Origin: Calycina herbarum
Taxonomy: Eukaryota > Ascomycota > Leotiomycetes > Helotiales > Pezizellaceae
Reading direction: 5' to 3'
Assembly: GCA_001414485.1 (NCBI GenBank)
Contig: LLEY01000006.1
Location: 727,323-791,322, forward strand
DNA: 64,000 bases
Shown: positions 33,401-45,587 of the stretch, one piece after another
How the letters are laid out: each line of letters starts with the position of its first letter
How positions within the stretch are numbered: the first letter of the stretch is position 1
Made by a program: the position numbers and the translations under genes
The notes under the pieces: generated by a model
The model's database searches: none
What the model saw: the letters and a program-made list of their open reading frames with translations, nothing else
What the model was told of the DNA's origin: nothing

Positions 33401-33974
33401 GTCAAAGGGACAGTCATCGTCGTCTCATTTCTACCTGTACGTCACAGCCCAGGGAAAGGCCTTATTTTTCACTTGTATTTTGAGAGAAAATTAAGTCTTT
33501 ACCAGCTACTTAAGTGAACATTTTATGGACTCGTACCTTGAAAATCCACTCAAGGTCTTAGACGATACCGAGATCCTGACAGTAGAGGGTTTATCCTGTA
33601 AGTACGTTGGTCCCATAGACAATATTGTTTCACTTCGATAGATTTCGGAATCAAAGAGCTGGGAGCACAGTCTCGCGTACGCAAAAGATATATAGCATAA
33701 GGGGATACTCTAATGCTACATAATCCCTTCGAGTCTTGAACTACATTACCTTTTTCATCCTCCAAATGTTTTCTTTTCAATCTAAAAGAGTAATTGAGTT
33801 AGTTGAACACAAATGTGAACAGACCTGTGGTCCTCAAAGGTATATTTAGCTTATCGGAACATTATGAGACTGTTAGAATAATTTAATCAAATAAGAATTA
33901 GACCTCAAAGCTTGCTTGAGAACGGTTGGGACACCCAAATTGATCAAGCATGGTTAGTATAAGTTCTTGAATTA
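33401..33974. other. Intergenic, includes a short block repeated at 40.1 kb
   Basis: The segment 33401-33475 (GGGACAGTC, TACGTCACAGCCC, then an AGGC-TTATTTT stretch) is similar to 40115-40175. No gene seen in the rest. Confidence 0.45.
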
Positions 33975-33989
33975 TAGTAAAGTTAGTCA
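33975..33989. repeat. LINE target-site duplication, 5' copy
   Basis: ATAGTAAAGTTAGTC occurs here and again at 39778-39792, immediately after the LINE tail. A duplication of this length is what target-primed reverse transcription leaves. Confidence 0.8.
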
Positions 33990-34549
33990 GTTTCACCTTT
34001 TTTCGCAGATTGAAATTTTTGTTCTAAAAAGCTCAATCTCTCTTGCTTCTGCTTAATAAGCTAAATTCCTTCTATAGAGTCTCTCTTAGGAGGGCCTCCG
34101 TCCTCGCCTACGCCTCTAGGAAGGGGCATAAGGAGGGGGGGGGGTTCGCCCGATTCCCTCTATCCCGAACATCTAATAACACTTCGTCTCTAAGACCACC
34201 AGCGCTCTCGAACGTGGAGCTATAGCCTAAACCTTCTTTAGAGGGATTAGAGAAGCTATAGACCACCACCTTAGCACTGCTCTTAATAGTGCCCTTCTAG
34301 AACTCTTACCCTTCCTCCGAGCCTTTTATACTTAAGTAGCCGACCTTAGCCTTTCTTTCTACTAGGTATTTACTAAAGAGACCTTACCTCTACTTCCTTT
34401 AGCCCTTAACACTTACTTAGAGTGTAGGGACGCCCCTACGCCCTCGTCGACTCCCTCCTCCCCTCTAGGCCCTGTGAGGAAAATTTCATATATATAGACT
34501 ATAAGGAATGCCTTAACGCCTAAAAACAAAGCTAAAGCTATAAGTATAA

Positions 34550-35640
34550 TAATAATAATAATAACAACTATATTACCTCTCTCTTCTACTGCCTTTAAGC
34601 TATAGAAGAATAAGAGAATACTAGCTAAATCTGACCTTAGAGTCTTTGTCCGACTCTCCTAGGACTCTGCTGATAGGAACTACTCTGCCTAAGCTATCTT
34701 CCTTATACTTTACAACCTAAAAATAGGCTATAAAGAGCTAGTATAAGAAGTACTCTTGGTTAAATCTGGTTTCGCTATTGTCTCTAAAGACAAAGAAGCT
34801 CTAGATACTCTTTTAATAACAAAGAGGGCCTATATCTAAACCCTATTTACTATAGCTAAAATAGAGGTCTTGTAAGACTAGGTAGTATACTGTATAACAG
34901 GTATACCTCGAAGTATAGAAACTATCCGGATTAGCGAAGAAGGAGCGATTCTTTTAACACTTATCCCTACTATAGCCGAAGTAGTAGCTATAGTAATAAA
35001 GGAACGAATTAGAATAGTACCTATAAAAGTTAACATAGCTGCTAGCTCTCTCTTAAACGAGCTGTTTTATACTACCTAGATCGCCTTCTTTAAGGAAGAG
35101 GACGTAAGAGGTCCTTCTACTATCTTAGACATAACGTTACTCCTAGGTAGTAGAGCCTTTCTTAAGCGTCTCCCTAAAGTCTCTACTATAATTTAGTACT
35201 CAAAGTGCTAGAAGTAGTATAACTTATAGAACTATAATAAAAATTAACAATGCTGCCTATATAGTAGTACGAAACACTTAGAAGCCTTCTACCTAAGGTG
35301 TATAAAGTACTCTTAATACAAATTAAAATACCTATACTATAATAGCTCTTACGCCTTAGACGACCTCGTATACCAACTCTGGCTAAAAGCCTCTAGACCC
35401 CCGCCTGTAATAGAGAATAAGAGATCTATATAATAAGTATATAATAAGATTCGCCTAAGAAAAGAGGAAGACTTGCCTTATAGTAACGTAGATACTGAAA
35501 TAAGCTGCCCTACTACCCCTACCCTCCCCTCGAACTTACTATAACTAAGTAAAGAGGCTCCTATAAGCGCCTCTTCCCTGCTTTCGAACCCCCCTTCTTA
35601 ACTAGGGAGCCTAGACCCTTACCCCTCTCCTTTATAAGTA
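34550..35640 (+). pseudogene. LINE ORF1 remnant (nucleic-acid-binding, zinc-knuckle type)
   Basis: Long stop-interrupted stretches of one protein remain (for example EGAILLTLIPTIAEVVAIV). Near 35205-35290 they lead to a relic of tandem CCHC-like knuckles in which Cys and Trp positions have become Tyr or stop. In intact LINEs this ORF1 protein coats the RNA. The boundaries are approximate. Confidence 0.55.
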
Positions 35641-35779
35641 GACGAGGACCTTTTAAGCAATACTGCCTTTAAGTCTTATAAATTAACATATATAAGTCTA
35701 GTAAGTACTAAGAGCTAGTACTCTAACTAGCCTACTCTAGACGAATAGATATAGTTCTTATCTAAGAACTATATATCTA

Positions 35780-38700
35780 CTAGAAGGAGATTAACTATTA
35801 AATTATAAGACAACACCTAAACTATACCTGCTTTATACCTATATACAACTAGAACGTTAACCCTCCTAGAGTCCTTACTTTTGTACGAAAGGGAGCGGGG
35901 ATTCTCTTAAGTTAATAATCACCGACTATACCCTTACTTAAATGCTAAGACCTTGTTTATATCGAGATCACTTCCTTTTAAGGCCCTCCGCTTTATATAC
36001 TTAACGTATATAACGCCCCTCTAGGTGCTAAGAGAGCAGGAGAGGCTGTTAACTATGTTCTTAGCTTAGTATATATCCTTATAACTAATACTCTAATAGC
36101 TAGCGACTTTAACCTAAAGAGCTAACTCTAGTAGCTAGACTTCCTAGGGCAGGAAAGTACACAGTCCTCCCCGCTTATTAACTAGATAGAGGACAGAGGG
36201 CTACAGCTCTCTACCTCTCCTAGTACGCGAACTTATAACCTTAGTAATACCTTCGACCTAGTCTTCTGCTCTAATAACCTCTACTAGAGAGGGGCTGCTA
36301 CTAAGGTTAACCTTATATTTAAGTATAGCTCTAACTACTTCCTACTTCTTACTCGACTTCTATATATAGGAAACTTAACTATAAAGGACCCCTCTCTTAA
36401 GCTTAGCTCTCTTAACGTTAAAACCTTTAAGACAACTCTTTAAGGAAAGCTTAAAACTTAATAGCTTTATAAACTTATAGAATAACCAGACTCGGACTCG
36501 CTAGAGGCTCTAGCAGGATTTATTACTAAGAGCGTATATAGCGTATATCTTAGTAGCGCTAAGCGAGGGCTCGGACACGGGTTCGGACACCCCTGGTGGA
36601 ATAAGAAGTACTAGACGGCGGCTACCGAGGCAAGGTAGGCACAAAGGCTTAATATAAGCGTATAAGCCTTAAAGACTCTTTGTAAGAGTCTAAGGCAGGA
36701 AATCCAGAAAGCAAAGAGAGAACACTTCTATACTCTAGTCGATAAAGCTATAAAGAGTAAAGATATATTTAAAATTTATAAGTAGTACTAGAGCACTAGA
36801 ATCTACAAGTCTCCCCTTCTAAGAGACTCGGTAGGCTAACTAGGCTTCTCTACCTAAGAAAAGCAGAAGATCCTAGTATAAGAGCTACTTATAAACAAGG
36901 CCGAAGTTAGGGATATTCTATTTAATACTCTAATCACCTCTACTTAGTCCCTTCCCTAGGCAGTCCTTACGCTACGCGAGGTCGAGGAATCGATCCTTAG
37001 GAAAGCTTCTACTACGCTAGGAGAAGACGAGCTAGTAACAGGAGTCCTTAAAGCAGCCTAGCTACAGATCTCACATCTTATCCTCTCCTTATTCAAAGGC
37101 TATATAGAGGCAGGTTTCTACCTAAAGATCTTTTATACCGCTATCGTCGCTATTATCCTAAAGCCTAATAAGAAAGACAAGTCGTCTCCTTAAGTATATT
37201 ACCTAATTACCTTACTCTTAGTCTTTAGAAAGGGGCTTAAAAGGCTCCTTATAAAGAGAGCCTCTTAGATAGCTATTAAGCACTCTGTCCTAGAGCAAAA
37301 CCAGTTCGAGGCTCTCTCTCTAAGAGCTGCTATAGACCTTACTACCTACTTTACCTTCGATATTAAGTTAGCTCTTATAGATAAACAGGAAGCCTCTCTT
37401 CTTATACTTGATATTAAAGAGGCCTTTAACGTAGTATCCTAGTCGCCTAATTAAAAGGCTAAGAGAGCAAGGTTAGCCAGATTGCTTTATTAAATAGGCT
37501 ACCTCTTTCTTAACTAATAGACTAGTAAAAGTAAAACTAGACAAGGAAATAGGAGCATCTACCTTGCTTTAATACAAGCTTTCTTAAGGCTCGCCTATCT
37601 CGCCTATTCTCTTTATGCTTTATATCCAGCCCCTCTTTAGCTTAGGGGTTAGCTCTCTTCTAGTATTATAGAGATTCGGTTATATAGAAGATATTAGATT
37701 ACTTGCTTTTAGGCTCTTAAAGACAGGGAATATTAAGGCCCTTGTAGAGCAGGTAGCTAGCGCCCTAGAGTAGGGTATAGACGAGGGCATTACTTTTAAC
37801 GCTAAGAAGTTAGAACTTATACACTTCTCCTATAAAAGGAAGCAAAAAGGGAGAGGTATCCGGCTCCCTCTCTCTATTATAGTTAAAGAGAAGATAATAG
37901 AACCTATATAAGAGCTTAGGTAGCTTAGTATCTTCTTTAACCTCTGCCTTACGTTCTATAGCTACGTTAAAAGAATAACAAGCAAGGCTATACTTATAGC
38001 TAATGCTCTTAAAGGAATAACAAATATAATAAGAGGCTTACCTCCTTATCTGCTTAAGCAAGTTACTACTACTTCTATCCTCTTAATCGCCTACTTTAGA
38101 CACGAGACCTAGTACCTTAGTTAAATAAGTAAGGAAATAGGCTAAGTAGGCTCTATAAATAACTAGATCGGCCGCTACCTAACTCTCTTAGATAGAGTAG
38201 TATTAAAGTATACTAGAATCATCCTCCTAGTCTATAAGACCACCCCTACCTTAGCACTCCTTATAGAATCTAGCCTCTTAGCTACTAAAATCGCTCTTAT
38301 AGCAAAAAGCAGAGCATTTAAGACTAGAACTCGCCGACTCGACTCAGCTTACCTACTTAAACAATGTATAAATAACCCTTACTTAAAGGCTAGGCTTATT
38401 TACTACTCTTCTAAACCCCTCTCTCTCTTAGAAGAAATCGACCTAATATAAGACCTTCTATAGAATAGAGGGTTTAACTAGTAGGCCCGCCTTCTTAAGG
38501 TAGTAGGTCTAAACCCTAGTAGTAATAAGGACTCCTACAAAGCTGAATTCCTTAAATTCCTTACCTCTGTCTCGCTTATAGACCTGGTTATATTTACCGA
38601 TAGCTCTCGCTTAGACGACAAAAGTACTAGTAGCGGCGTATATCTTATAAGAGGAGGGGTTGTTCTAAACATAAGGCTCTCCCCCTTCGGTAAAATATTA

Positions 38701-39000
38701 GAGATATACGACGTAGAAGCCAAAGCTACTTTATATAGTCTAGAACTAGCCCTAGACTCCCCTTTCTAGGCCTTAGCTATAAAGTGCTAGATTTGCCTCG
38801 ACAACCTCGAAGCTATACTATAACTAACCTACTAGTCTTATAACACGTTGTAAGAGACCTTTAATAAGGTATATAGCTTTACTTAGCTATACCTGGAGAA
38901 GATTTAGACAAGGTAGTGCCCTAGTTATATAGGAATCTATAGTAACGAAATAGTCGATAAAGCTATAGGAAAAGCAGCTTAAACACCCCCTTCTAGTTCC
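35780..39000 (+). pseudogene. LINE ORF2 remnant: endonuclease, reverse transcriptase, RNase H
   Basis: Endonuclease: YNAPLGAKRAGEAVNYVLSL, LIASDFNLKS (36094-36120) and NTFDLVFCSN near 36250. Reverse transcriptase: AIVAIILKPNKKDKSS (37140), LEQNQFEA, LILDIKEAFNVV (37399-37437) and the active-site segment at 37675-37698, which reads F-G-Y-I-E-D rather than Y-x-D-D. RNase H: FTDSSRLDDKSTSSGVYLI (38592-38645) and EIYDVEAKATLYSLELAL. Frames are broken by many TAG/TAA codons, so no product is possible. RT normally copies the element RNA at the nicked target. Confidence 0.75.
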
Positions 39001-39691
39001 CCTCTACTTTATACTACTATACTTAAGAGAGAGGTTAAAGAGACAGGGATCAGGCTCGTAAATCAGCTCTAGTAGACAACGCTCCTAGATACTTATAAAA
39101 ACCTAGGACTTACTTCCTAGCTTTCAAAACCTAAGACTCTCTAGCTACTAAGAGAGGTCCTAGCTCGGCTAATTATAGCTCGAACTAGACACGGAGACTT
39201 TATAGTATATCACCTCCGCTTCTTCTACCTTAATACGTTACTAGAATTAAGGAATTACAAGTATAAAAGAGCGAAAACACAATTCCACCTACTCTACTAT
39301 AGGCTAGTAAATAATAAAGACCTAAGGCTATTAGCTAAGGCGGAGGGAAACCCTTAACTTCTTTTTAGACCTAGCTACGAGGAACTCTTTAGTAAGATCT
39401 ACGCTAAAACTAAGTTCTTTATAAAAATCTATCCTTTAAGATAGCTTAACTCTCTTTTTCTTTCTTTTCTCTTTACTTATATATCTCCTTTGTCTTTCCC
39501 TGATTCTATAAACTAATTAAGGATAAGGGCTGTTCCGAAAGTAGAGCTTCTCTTTAAACTATCTCTTATAAATTAGCTCACTCGTTTACTATCCCTATAG
39601 CCTAGGGCACCCTCCTAGCGTTATTTGCCCTCTTTGGGGACACTTTTAGGATTTAGCCCACGCGAGCTATTCTCCGCTTGACGTTAAATAG

Positions 39692-39694
39692 AAA

Positions 39695-39777
<83 letters not shown>

Positions 39778-39780
39778 ATA
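39692..39780. repeat. (AAAT)n tail of the LINE, about 22 units
   Basis: An 89-bp perfect tetranucleotide run closes the element directly before the 3' target duplication. The inverted copy at 59332 has about seven units of the same motif, so the run is the element's own 3' tail, perhaps lengthened afterwards by slippage. Confidence 0.9.
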
Positions 39781-39792
39781 GTAAAGTTAGTC
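39778..39792. repeat. LINE target-site duplication, 3' copy
   Basis: Matches 33975-33989 over 15 bp; the first three bases overlap the tail sequence, so 12 bp are unambiguous. Confidence 0.8.
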
Positions 39793-40577
39793 TAGAATTG
39801 GTTATTAGTGAGTAATGTATTCTATGGATTGAGTTCACTTCATGAAATATGCACTGCCTCCATGGAGTCTGCATGAGTTTCCCCACGACAAGGGCGGTGG
39901 AGATGGCCTGGAAGGGAATTCGGTGATGGCTTCGGGTTTATCCACTAGTCCCAAGTCATAGTCTCTCATAATTCTGATGCATTGTGCATACCTTGCCTTT
40001 CACACAGTATTAAGTCGGAGTGCATTTAATATTAAGGCAATGAGCTACTCTGCAGTGAAAAAATAGCGAAAAACGACAATTCTTCAAATCCCCTGTTAGG
40101 AATTCACCAAAGTCAACTGGGACAGTCGTCTTATTCTTTACGTCACAGCCCTCGAAGAGGCGTTATTTTACACTCCCACGTAGGTATAATCGTAGGAGAG
40201 AGGAGGGCTACTAGTGCTACGCCTACGATTACTTCAGCTCAGGCAATAATTGCCGTCGTTAAATATTTGAGGCTGTATTGACAAGTTCGAGTTTTACCGA
40301 AACCATTGAAGAAAGAAATATAAAAGCAGTCTGAAAATAATATAACACACCACTTCATAATACTTTTACTAGCGCGATAAGCAAGGAACCCCCGGTTAGA
40401 AATTCCCTCCTTATCAAACAAGTTTGAGGCATTGGCTTCGCTTAGCGCCGGCTTCCACCCACAACGACAACGTAAAATTACCGACTCAAGTATCCAAGAA
40501 TGTCAAGTCTCTGATTAAACATTCTACAACTTCGATCTCGTCCGGTTGTTACATGCGTGTACCAACAGAACAACAAG
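39793..40577. other. Intergenic, promoter of the first RRM-like paralogue
   Basis: No gene seen. It includes the 40115-40175 block similar to 33401-33475, with a CRE-like TACGTCA. Confidence 0.45.
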
Positions 40578-42173
40578 ATGGCGGCCCAGTTGCAGCCTGA
40601 GTCGAAGAGCAAAGACCAGAAGAAATGGCAAGACAAGTTCCAGGGTTTTACGTATAAGCCGCGTAAGTTTCTCTTTTGGTCATTGAATTGGTCGTTGTCG
40701 CTGACTTTTCCACAGAGGAGAGTCGCAAGCCCGCATTCGTCCCTTCTTGGGTCAAACAAATCGCCAAACCTTTGACTGCCAATGGTGAGCAGAAGAAGTT
40801 GGGTGTCGAAGCTGCTTCTCAAGACGGCAATGTCGCAAACATGGAGCAAGACGAGCGCGAATTCCAGGACGATGATGCCACAACTGCCACGTCAACAAAC
40901 AAGCTCAAGGATTTGCCAAACCTCCAGATTGACACCTCGGTAAACCTCCAGAATTCTGTAGCCTACGCATATTTGGACCGACTCAACATCGAACAGTGTC
41001 TCACTCCGGAGGAGCAGAACAGTGCATCGCCCCTAATTCCAGCTTCTCTCGAGAGAGCGTTCCTGAAGCCAGATGGAGGTCAACAATTCATTGTGCGCCG
41101 AGAGAAGGAAAGAGCACGTTTCGAAGCCGAGCGAATTAGGAAGCTTTGCGAGCAACCACAAAACGAAATTGTCAATCCGACACCAGTTAACGTCTCCAAC
41201 ATCCCTTGGATGGGCAATATGATGATGGAATCTCCAATCAGTTCTCACTCGCGATCGACTCCGTCACCTTTCGCCTTCCCTCCTTCGATGAATTCTAGAC
41301 AAGCATACTGGCGCCGGAATGGAAATAAGCAAACCCGACACTTGCAAAACATCGACATCAACTCTTTCCCTATTGCCTCGCATAACACTCGTGCGTTCAT
41401 CAGCGCTCCACAATACATCGACCGAGAGGTTTTGGCATCGATCGAGCCGGATTATGTCAATGGCAGACAATATTTGAGACGGGCTGGTCATCCGACATTC
41501 ACTTTTCAACAGCCGGAACCTGTTCACGATAACACACTCAACTGTGCTGTTATCATCGAGGGTATCCACCCGCATACAAAGCACTGCGATGTATTTGACA
41601 TGCTCCACACTGGTGCAGTATGTAGCCTCAAGTTGAAGCCGCCCCAGCCACCAAAGCATATGACAAGTACGTATATCATATTCATAACTTCAATCATTCC
41701 CCAAAGAAATTCAAACGTAAATGAAAGCTAAAATCCCACCAGTGTCAGCATTTGTAGCCTTCACCAACCCACTTGCAGCTCAAGTCCTCGTCGAACAAAA
41801 TTGCCTCACCCAAAACAACCGTAAACTCTCCGTGCGCTACAACACCACGAACGGCGGCACCCACGCAATCCCCAGTCTCTACATAACTCGAGTCCTCGTC
41901 ATTCAAGGTCCACGCGAAATGATGAATCGTCCTTGGTGGATCGCATACTTCAGCAACATCTGCAACGTCCAATGGGACCGATATCTGAATCTCCGCTGTG
42001 AGATCCCCGGTCGTGCAGCTTTGGAATTCCGTTTCTCGAGAGTTGAACAGGCTAGAACTTGCATGACCCATGTTCAAAACGATCCTGGTTTTGGAGAAGG
42101 TGTTATCAAGGCGCGCTTTGGCAGAGATCCTTGTGATGGTTTTGCTTTTACTGGAAACAATGGATCTTTTTGA
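40578..42173 (+). CDS. RRM-like array protein 1
   Basis: Exons are 40578-40662, 40716-41666 and 41743-42173 (488 residues), with GTAAGT and GTACGT donors. The N-terminal 290 residues are mostly disordered, with a charged helix around REKERARFEAERIRKLCEQ. The C-terminal module (about 300-478) has two RRM-like halves: NTLNCAVIIEGIHPHT with SAFVAFTNPLAAQVLVEQ, and TRVLVIQGPREMM with ALEFRFSRVEQARTCM, ending GRDPCDGFAFTGN. The canonical RNP aromatic residues are absent, so it is a divergent RRM fold at best. It shares this module with four downstream same-strand genes. RNA binding is plausible but not shown. The second intron lies inside the module, unlike in the others. Confidence 0.78.
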
Positions 42174-44618
42174 GATTCGGGTTTGGTGTTGAGTTTGTTT
42201 TGTTTGGGTAAAGTTGTTTGGTTCCCTTTTCCTTTTTTGATATTGGGTTTGATTCAGTTTGATTGATACACACGGTTTGGTTCTTGACTCTTGATGAGCT
42301 TGAAATCAGGGTACGATGAGATAAGACCAGGCGATATGAGACGAGACGAGAGACGATAGGATTCGGTTCGATAACGATACGATACTTGGTGTGAAGGACA
42401 TATCTGATAGATGGGAGGCTTGGTTTCTTTTTTCCTTTTTGTAAAAGTGGTTGGGTCGTCAGCTATGACTTCATGGTTTGGTATGTCTGTTTGAGAATTT
42501 TTTCTGGGATATGAAAGTGTATCTTGAACAATGGAGTTTTCATTGGCGTTAGCGTTGGCGGTGGGGGACAAGAAAAGTTGACATAAGATTTTTCTGCTGT
42601 GACATTGCAGACAGTTTGTACTCTAGATGAGCACAAGAATGATATGATTTTTCCTTAGAAAATAAGAAATGAAGAGATGCTCGTGCAATTGCTAGAAAGG
42701 TAAAATATTCATTAAAGCATCGAGAGGAATGTTTTTGAAGTTGTAGACTTCGATGCCTGGAATTCATCAAACACCCAAGGACATACAGATCAACTCCAAA
42801 TTATATCGTTCAAAAGCGGATTGACTCCAAGCTTGAATGTCGGAATCACGGAAATACTCCATCGAGCCCGAAGTCGTGATTCCAGAGCGGGAAAAGTATA
42901 ATGAACAACGAAATAGCCAGCGAGGCCCAAAGAGGTTTATGGGTAAAGAATGAATACAACCCTGTCATTCCAAGATCCTGTGGAGGAGCTCCATCGAACA
43001 ACTGAACAGTTCCATAATCCAGAGTAAGATTTTCTAAATAGTTCCGTGTAGTAGCTTCAATATGCTCGAAAGAGCAAAGTCTGCAAGAATGAAGTTGGAC
43101 TCCATCTGGGTCCTGACACCATTGAAAAAGTGGGAGCACTTTCGTACAAAGTACCAGTCTACATTTGAAGTTCTAAGAGAGAGTCTTCATCCAGCTTACA
43201 CACCTGAAAACCTGAGTTATAAGAGGTCTAGAACACGATAATTCGTTGTTCTTTATCAATTGGCACTTCCTTGAATAATTAACTCCATTATCCCAAATAC
43301 CTTGGAACAACGCAATGATATACTGAGTGACGGATCAGCAGCCCATGTAAGAAAGACCAAAAACGACGAGGCAAGACTGGAGATTGGTAAACTGTGACTG
43401 TGCCAATTCTGTTGCCACCTGGAATGCATGCCGACATTCAAAAATGGGATACAAATGGGCACTTAATGAGAGGGTACCAAGCTCAATGCAGTTTAACAAA
43501 CCGCTTGATGTACTGCTCTTGGGCAAAGCTATCCGTTCTTTGGTGATCATTCGCAAATTTACCTTTCAAGGCCCAAGGGTGGAAGAACTATAAACAGATG
43601 ACCTCCTACCTCTGACTCCAGCGCCTGAATCATATATGGAAAAGAAATCCGAGCGAGAAACACAACACAAAAGAGCAGGTGCTAGATATGCTTGGTGCAA
43701 TCAAGAACATCCAAGAAGCAAACCTAGCACTCGCAAACCTCCGTCTCAAGTATAAAAGAGTATTGAAGATTCCACCCCCTATGCAGATCCGTAGCAAGCC
43801 ATGTATTTCGATTATAACTGTACCGTTTCGAGTAGATAAATATCGCTCTTCTCGACGAATCCATATATCGTGGCAGTATCCCTCCAAAGCTGTTATTCTC
43901 GCTCGATCCGATGTTTCTCGACCTGCTAGCAACACTGCAAAATAAGCACTCATATCCGCATAAAAAGGGTTGTGACATACCGATTATTCTATTTACTTGA
44001 CCATTACATGCCCAAAGGAACACAACACCTTGCAATGCACGAACTGAAACCCATCATAGCGAAGTGGCAATTCACTGGGAATAATACCGTTTAGAACGGC
44101 AGCAGATCATGAGCTTAAAAATCAAAAGACCCTTCAAAGAGGTCATCAGAGAATTTTCAAGTGAATAGAACATGAATGAACCGGCAATTATTTCCTCCGT
44201 AGCGGAATGACTCTACAGTGATAATGGTGCACACCAATCATTCTCCTTGTTAGCCGAGATACCACGGTCCCAAAAAAAAAATTGAAATACTTAAATCCTT
44301 TTTGAAACCCAACCTCTTTCTCATCAACAACAGGTTGTTCATCACGGATCGAAATCTTCAACACAGCGATTCGCAGCCATTCAGGTTCAACACGCAATCT
44401 AAACAAAGGCACACGTGCTTCTCCCCCCTTGGCATTTTCGGCAAGTAACGTTTTGACAATAGCATTGTTGTGGAGCTGTTCTGGACTGGGAACAGCGACG
44501 CGTCGGAACCATCCACAATTCTTGTTCTGCACGAAAACACTTCCAGGTTCTAAGAACTTAGACCAGTAAGTAGCACATTCGATCTGACATATGCAGCAGA
44601 CTGATTGATCCATTAGCA
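42174..44618. other. Gene-poor 2.4-kb spacer with unrecognised frames
   Basis: Overlapping frames exist on both strands. A minus frame at 42846-43139 has a C-terminal TM stretch (WASLAISLFIILFPLW). Opposed frames occupy 43630-43953. A minus frame at 44188-44613 (EPGSVFVQNKNCGWFRRV) starts 6 bp from the next gene's ATG. None shows a known domain or a confident splice structure. A small multi-exon gene here cannot be excluded. Confidence 0.4.
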
Positions 44619-45587
44619 ATGTTTTCCTTCAACCAATCCTCCACCACAACCCTCTACCAACCAACCCGCCAACCACGAGGTCCTCCCGCAAACCCAGAGG
44701 CCGTCAACTTCGGGCGAACCCCTCCTCCTCCAACTCCATCTCCTCCAGCTAGCACTGCAGCTAGTAGTCGTTTGTGGGGAAGCTCAGGAACCATGGGTGG
44801 TGCTGGCAAGCAAGGCCACACCAAGTCGAAGTCCTCGGTTGCGACCGTCGCAAGCACCAACCGCTTCTCTGTCTTGTCACTCGCAGAGACTTCATCGCGC
44901 TTCCGCCCCAACGCCATGGTAGAACAAGACCGCACCAGACGACTCCCACGAGGCAATCGTTCGCGAAAACCACTTCCACGTGGCCACAAGGAGTACCTCG
45001 GCGACCGATCCTCCAAATCCCATAAGGCGCAGGTCCTCGATCTTGCTGACAAGGACAACTGCTCGACCTACATTACCGACGTTCCATTGTCCATCAAGCC
45101 CAAGAAGTTCTTCGCCGCCATCCATTGTGGAGCCGTCACCGCAATTGATGTCAAGGACGCTAATGAGAAATACGCCTTGAAGGCAGCAGACGTCGTTTTC
45201 GCAAAGCCAGAGTCTGCTGCCCAATTCATCGCCCAAATCAATAGCGGCCCAGGCCTATACATCGATGGCCAGAGACTCTCCGCCAGATACAACAAGTTTG
45301 GTCAATATGCCAATACCACTGGCCAAACCCGAGTTGTCTTCATCGAGGGACCGGAGGAGATGATGGATGTCGACGAGTGGTTGGACTACTTCGAGAGATT
45401 CTCCATCTACGTCATTGAAAAAATCGAGAAGGTCTACCGTAAGAATGGCCGCATCATGCTTGAGTTTTACTTTGTTCGCATTGTTGGACAAGCACAAACC
45501 ATCAAGCAGGCAATTGAGGATGATGAGACCCTCCGTGGACTTGTCCATGTTGGATATTCTCGTGACCCATGCGATGGAGGAAATTGA
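44619..45587 (+). CDS. RRM-like array protein 2 (single exon)
   Basis: Intronless, 322 residues, the shortest array member. The N-terminus (1-140) is Pro/Ser/Thr-rich, then basic (RRLPRGNRSRKPLPRGHK). The module starts at DLADKDNCSTYITDVPLS (about 141) and continues with FAAIHCGAVTAID, ADVVFAKPESAAQFIAQI and RLSARYNKFG. Its second half has TRVVFIEGPEEMMDVDEW, WLDYFERFSIYVIEKIE, IMLEFYFVRIVGQAQTIKQA and the terminal signature GYSRDPCDGG. The Arg-rich stretch could help RNA binding or nuclear import. Lack of introns sets it apart and might indicate retroposition, though intron loss is as likely. Confidence 0.82.
   Translation: MFSFNQSSTTTLYQPTRQPRGPPANPEAVNFGRTPPPPTPSPPASTAASSRLWGSSGTMGGAGKQGHTKSKSSVATVASTNRFSVLSLAETSSRFRPNAMVEQDRTRRLPRGNRSRKPLPRGHKEYLGDRSSKSHKAQVLDLADKDNCSTYITDVPLSIKPKKFFAAIHCGAVTAIDVKDANEKYALKAADVVFAKPESAAQFIAQINSGPGLYIDGQRLSARYNKFGQYANTTGQTRVVFIEGPEEMMDVDEWLDYFERFSIYVIEKIEKVYRKNGRIMLEFYFVRIVGQAQTIKQAIEDDETLRGLVHVGYSRDPCDGGN

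Larger units (their letters stand above)
33990..39777 (+). mobile_element. Tad-like LINE (non-LTR retrotransposon), RIP-inactivated, apparently full length
   Basis: A 5.8-kb element bounded by a 15-bp target duplication, with a tetranucleotide tail at its 3' end. On the plus strand it preserves, through many stops, a zinc-knuckle ORF1, an endonuclease, a reverse transcriptase and an RNase H domain. Stops are nearly all TAG/TAA where Trp, Gln or similar codons are expected, and CpA/TpG are scarce: RIP. The 3' 1.4 kb recurs inverted at 59.3-60.7 kb. Domain order fits the Tad1/I group of fungal LINEs. Confidence 0.85.

Noticed and set aside
39653..39886. Minus-strand frame with long Phe-Leu-Tyr-Ile repetition
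   Set aside because: Translation of the LINE's AAAT tail, not a gene.
43630..43953. Minus-strand 107-codon frame with hydrophobic C-terminus
   Set aside because: The plus strand is open over the same stretch and reads at least as well; neither could be joined to flanking exons.
44654..45058. 134-codon minus-strand frame inside array gene 2
   Set aside because: Mirror of a Pro/Ser/Arg-rich coding stretch; no independent support.
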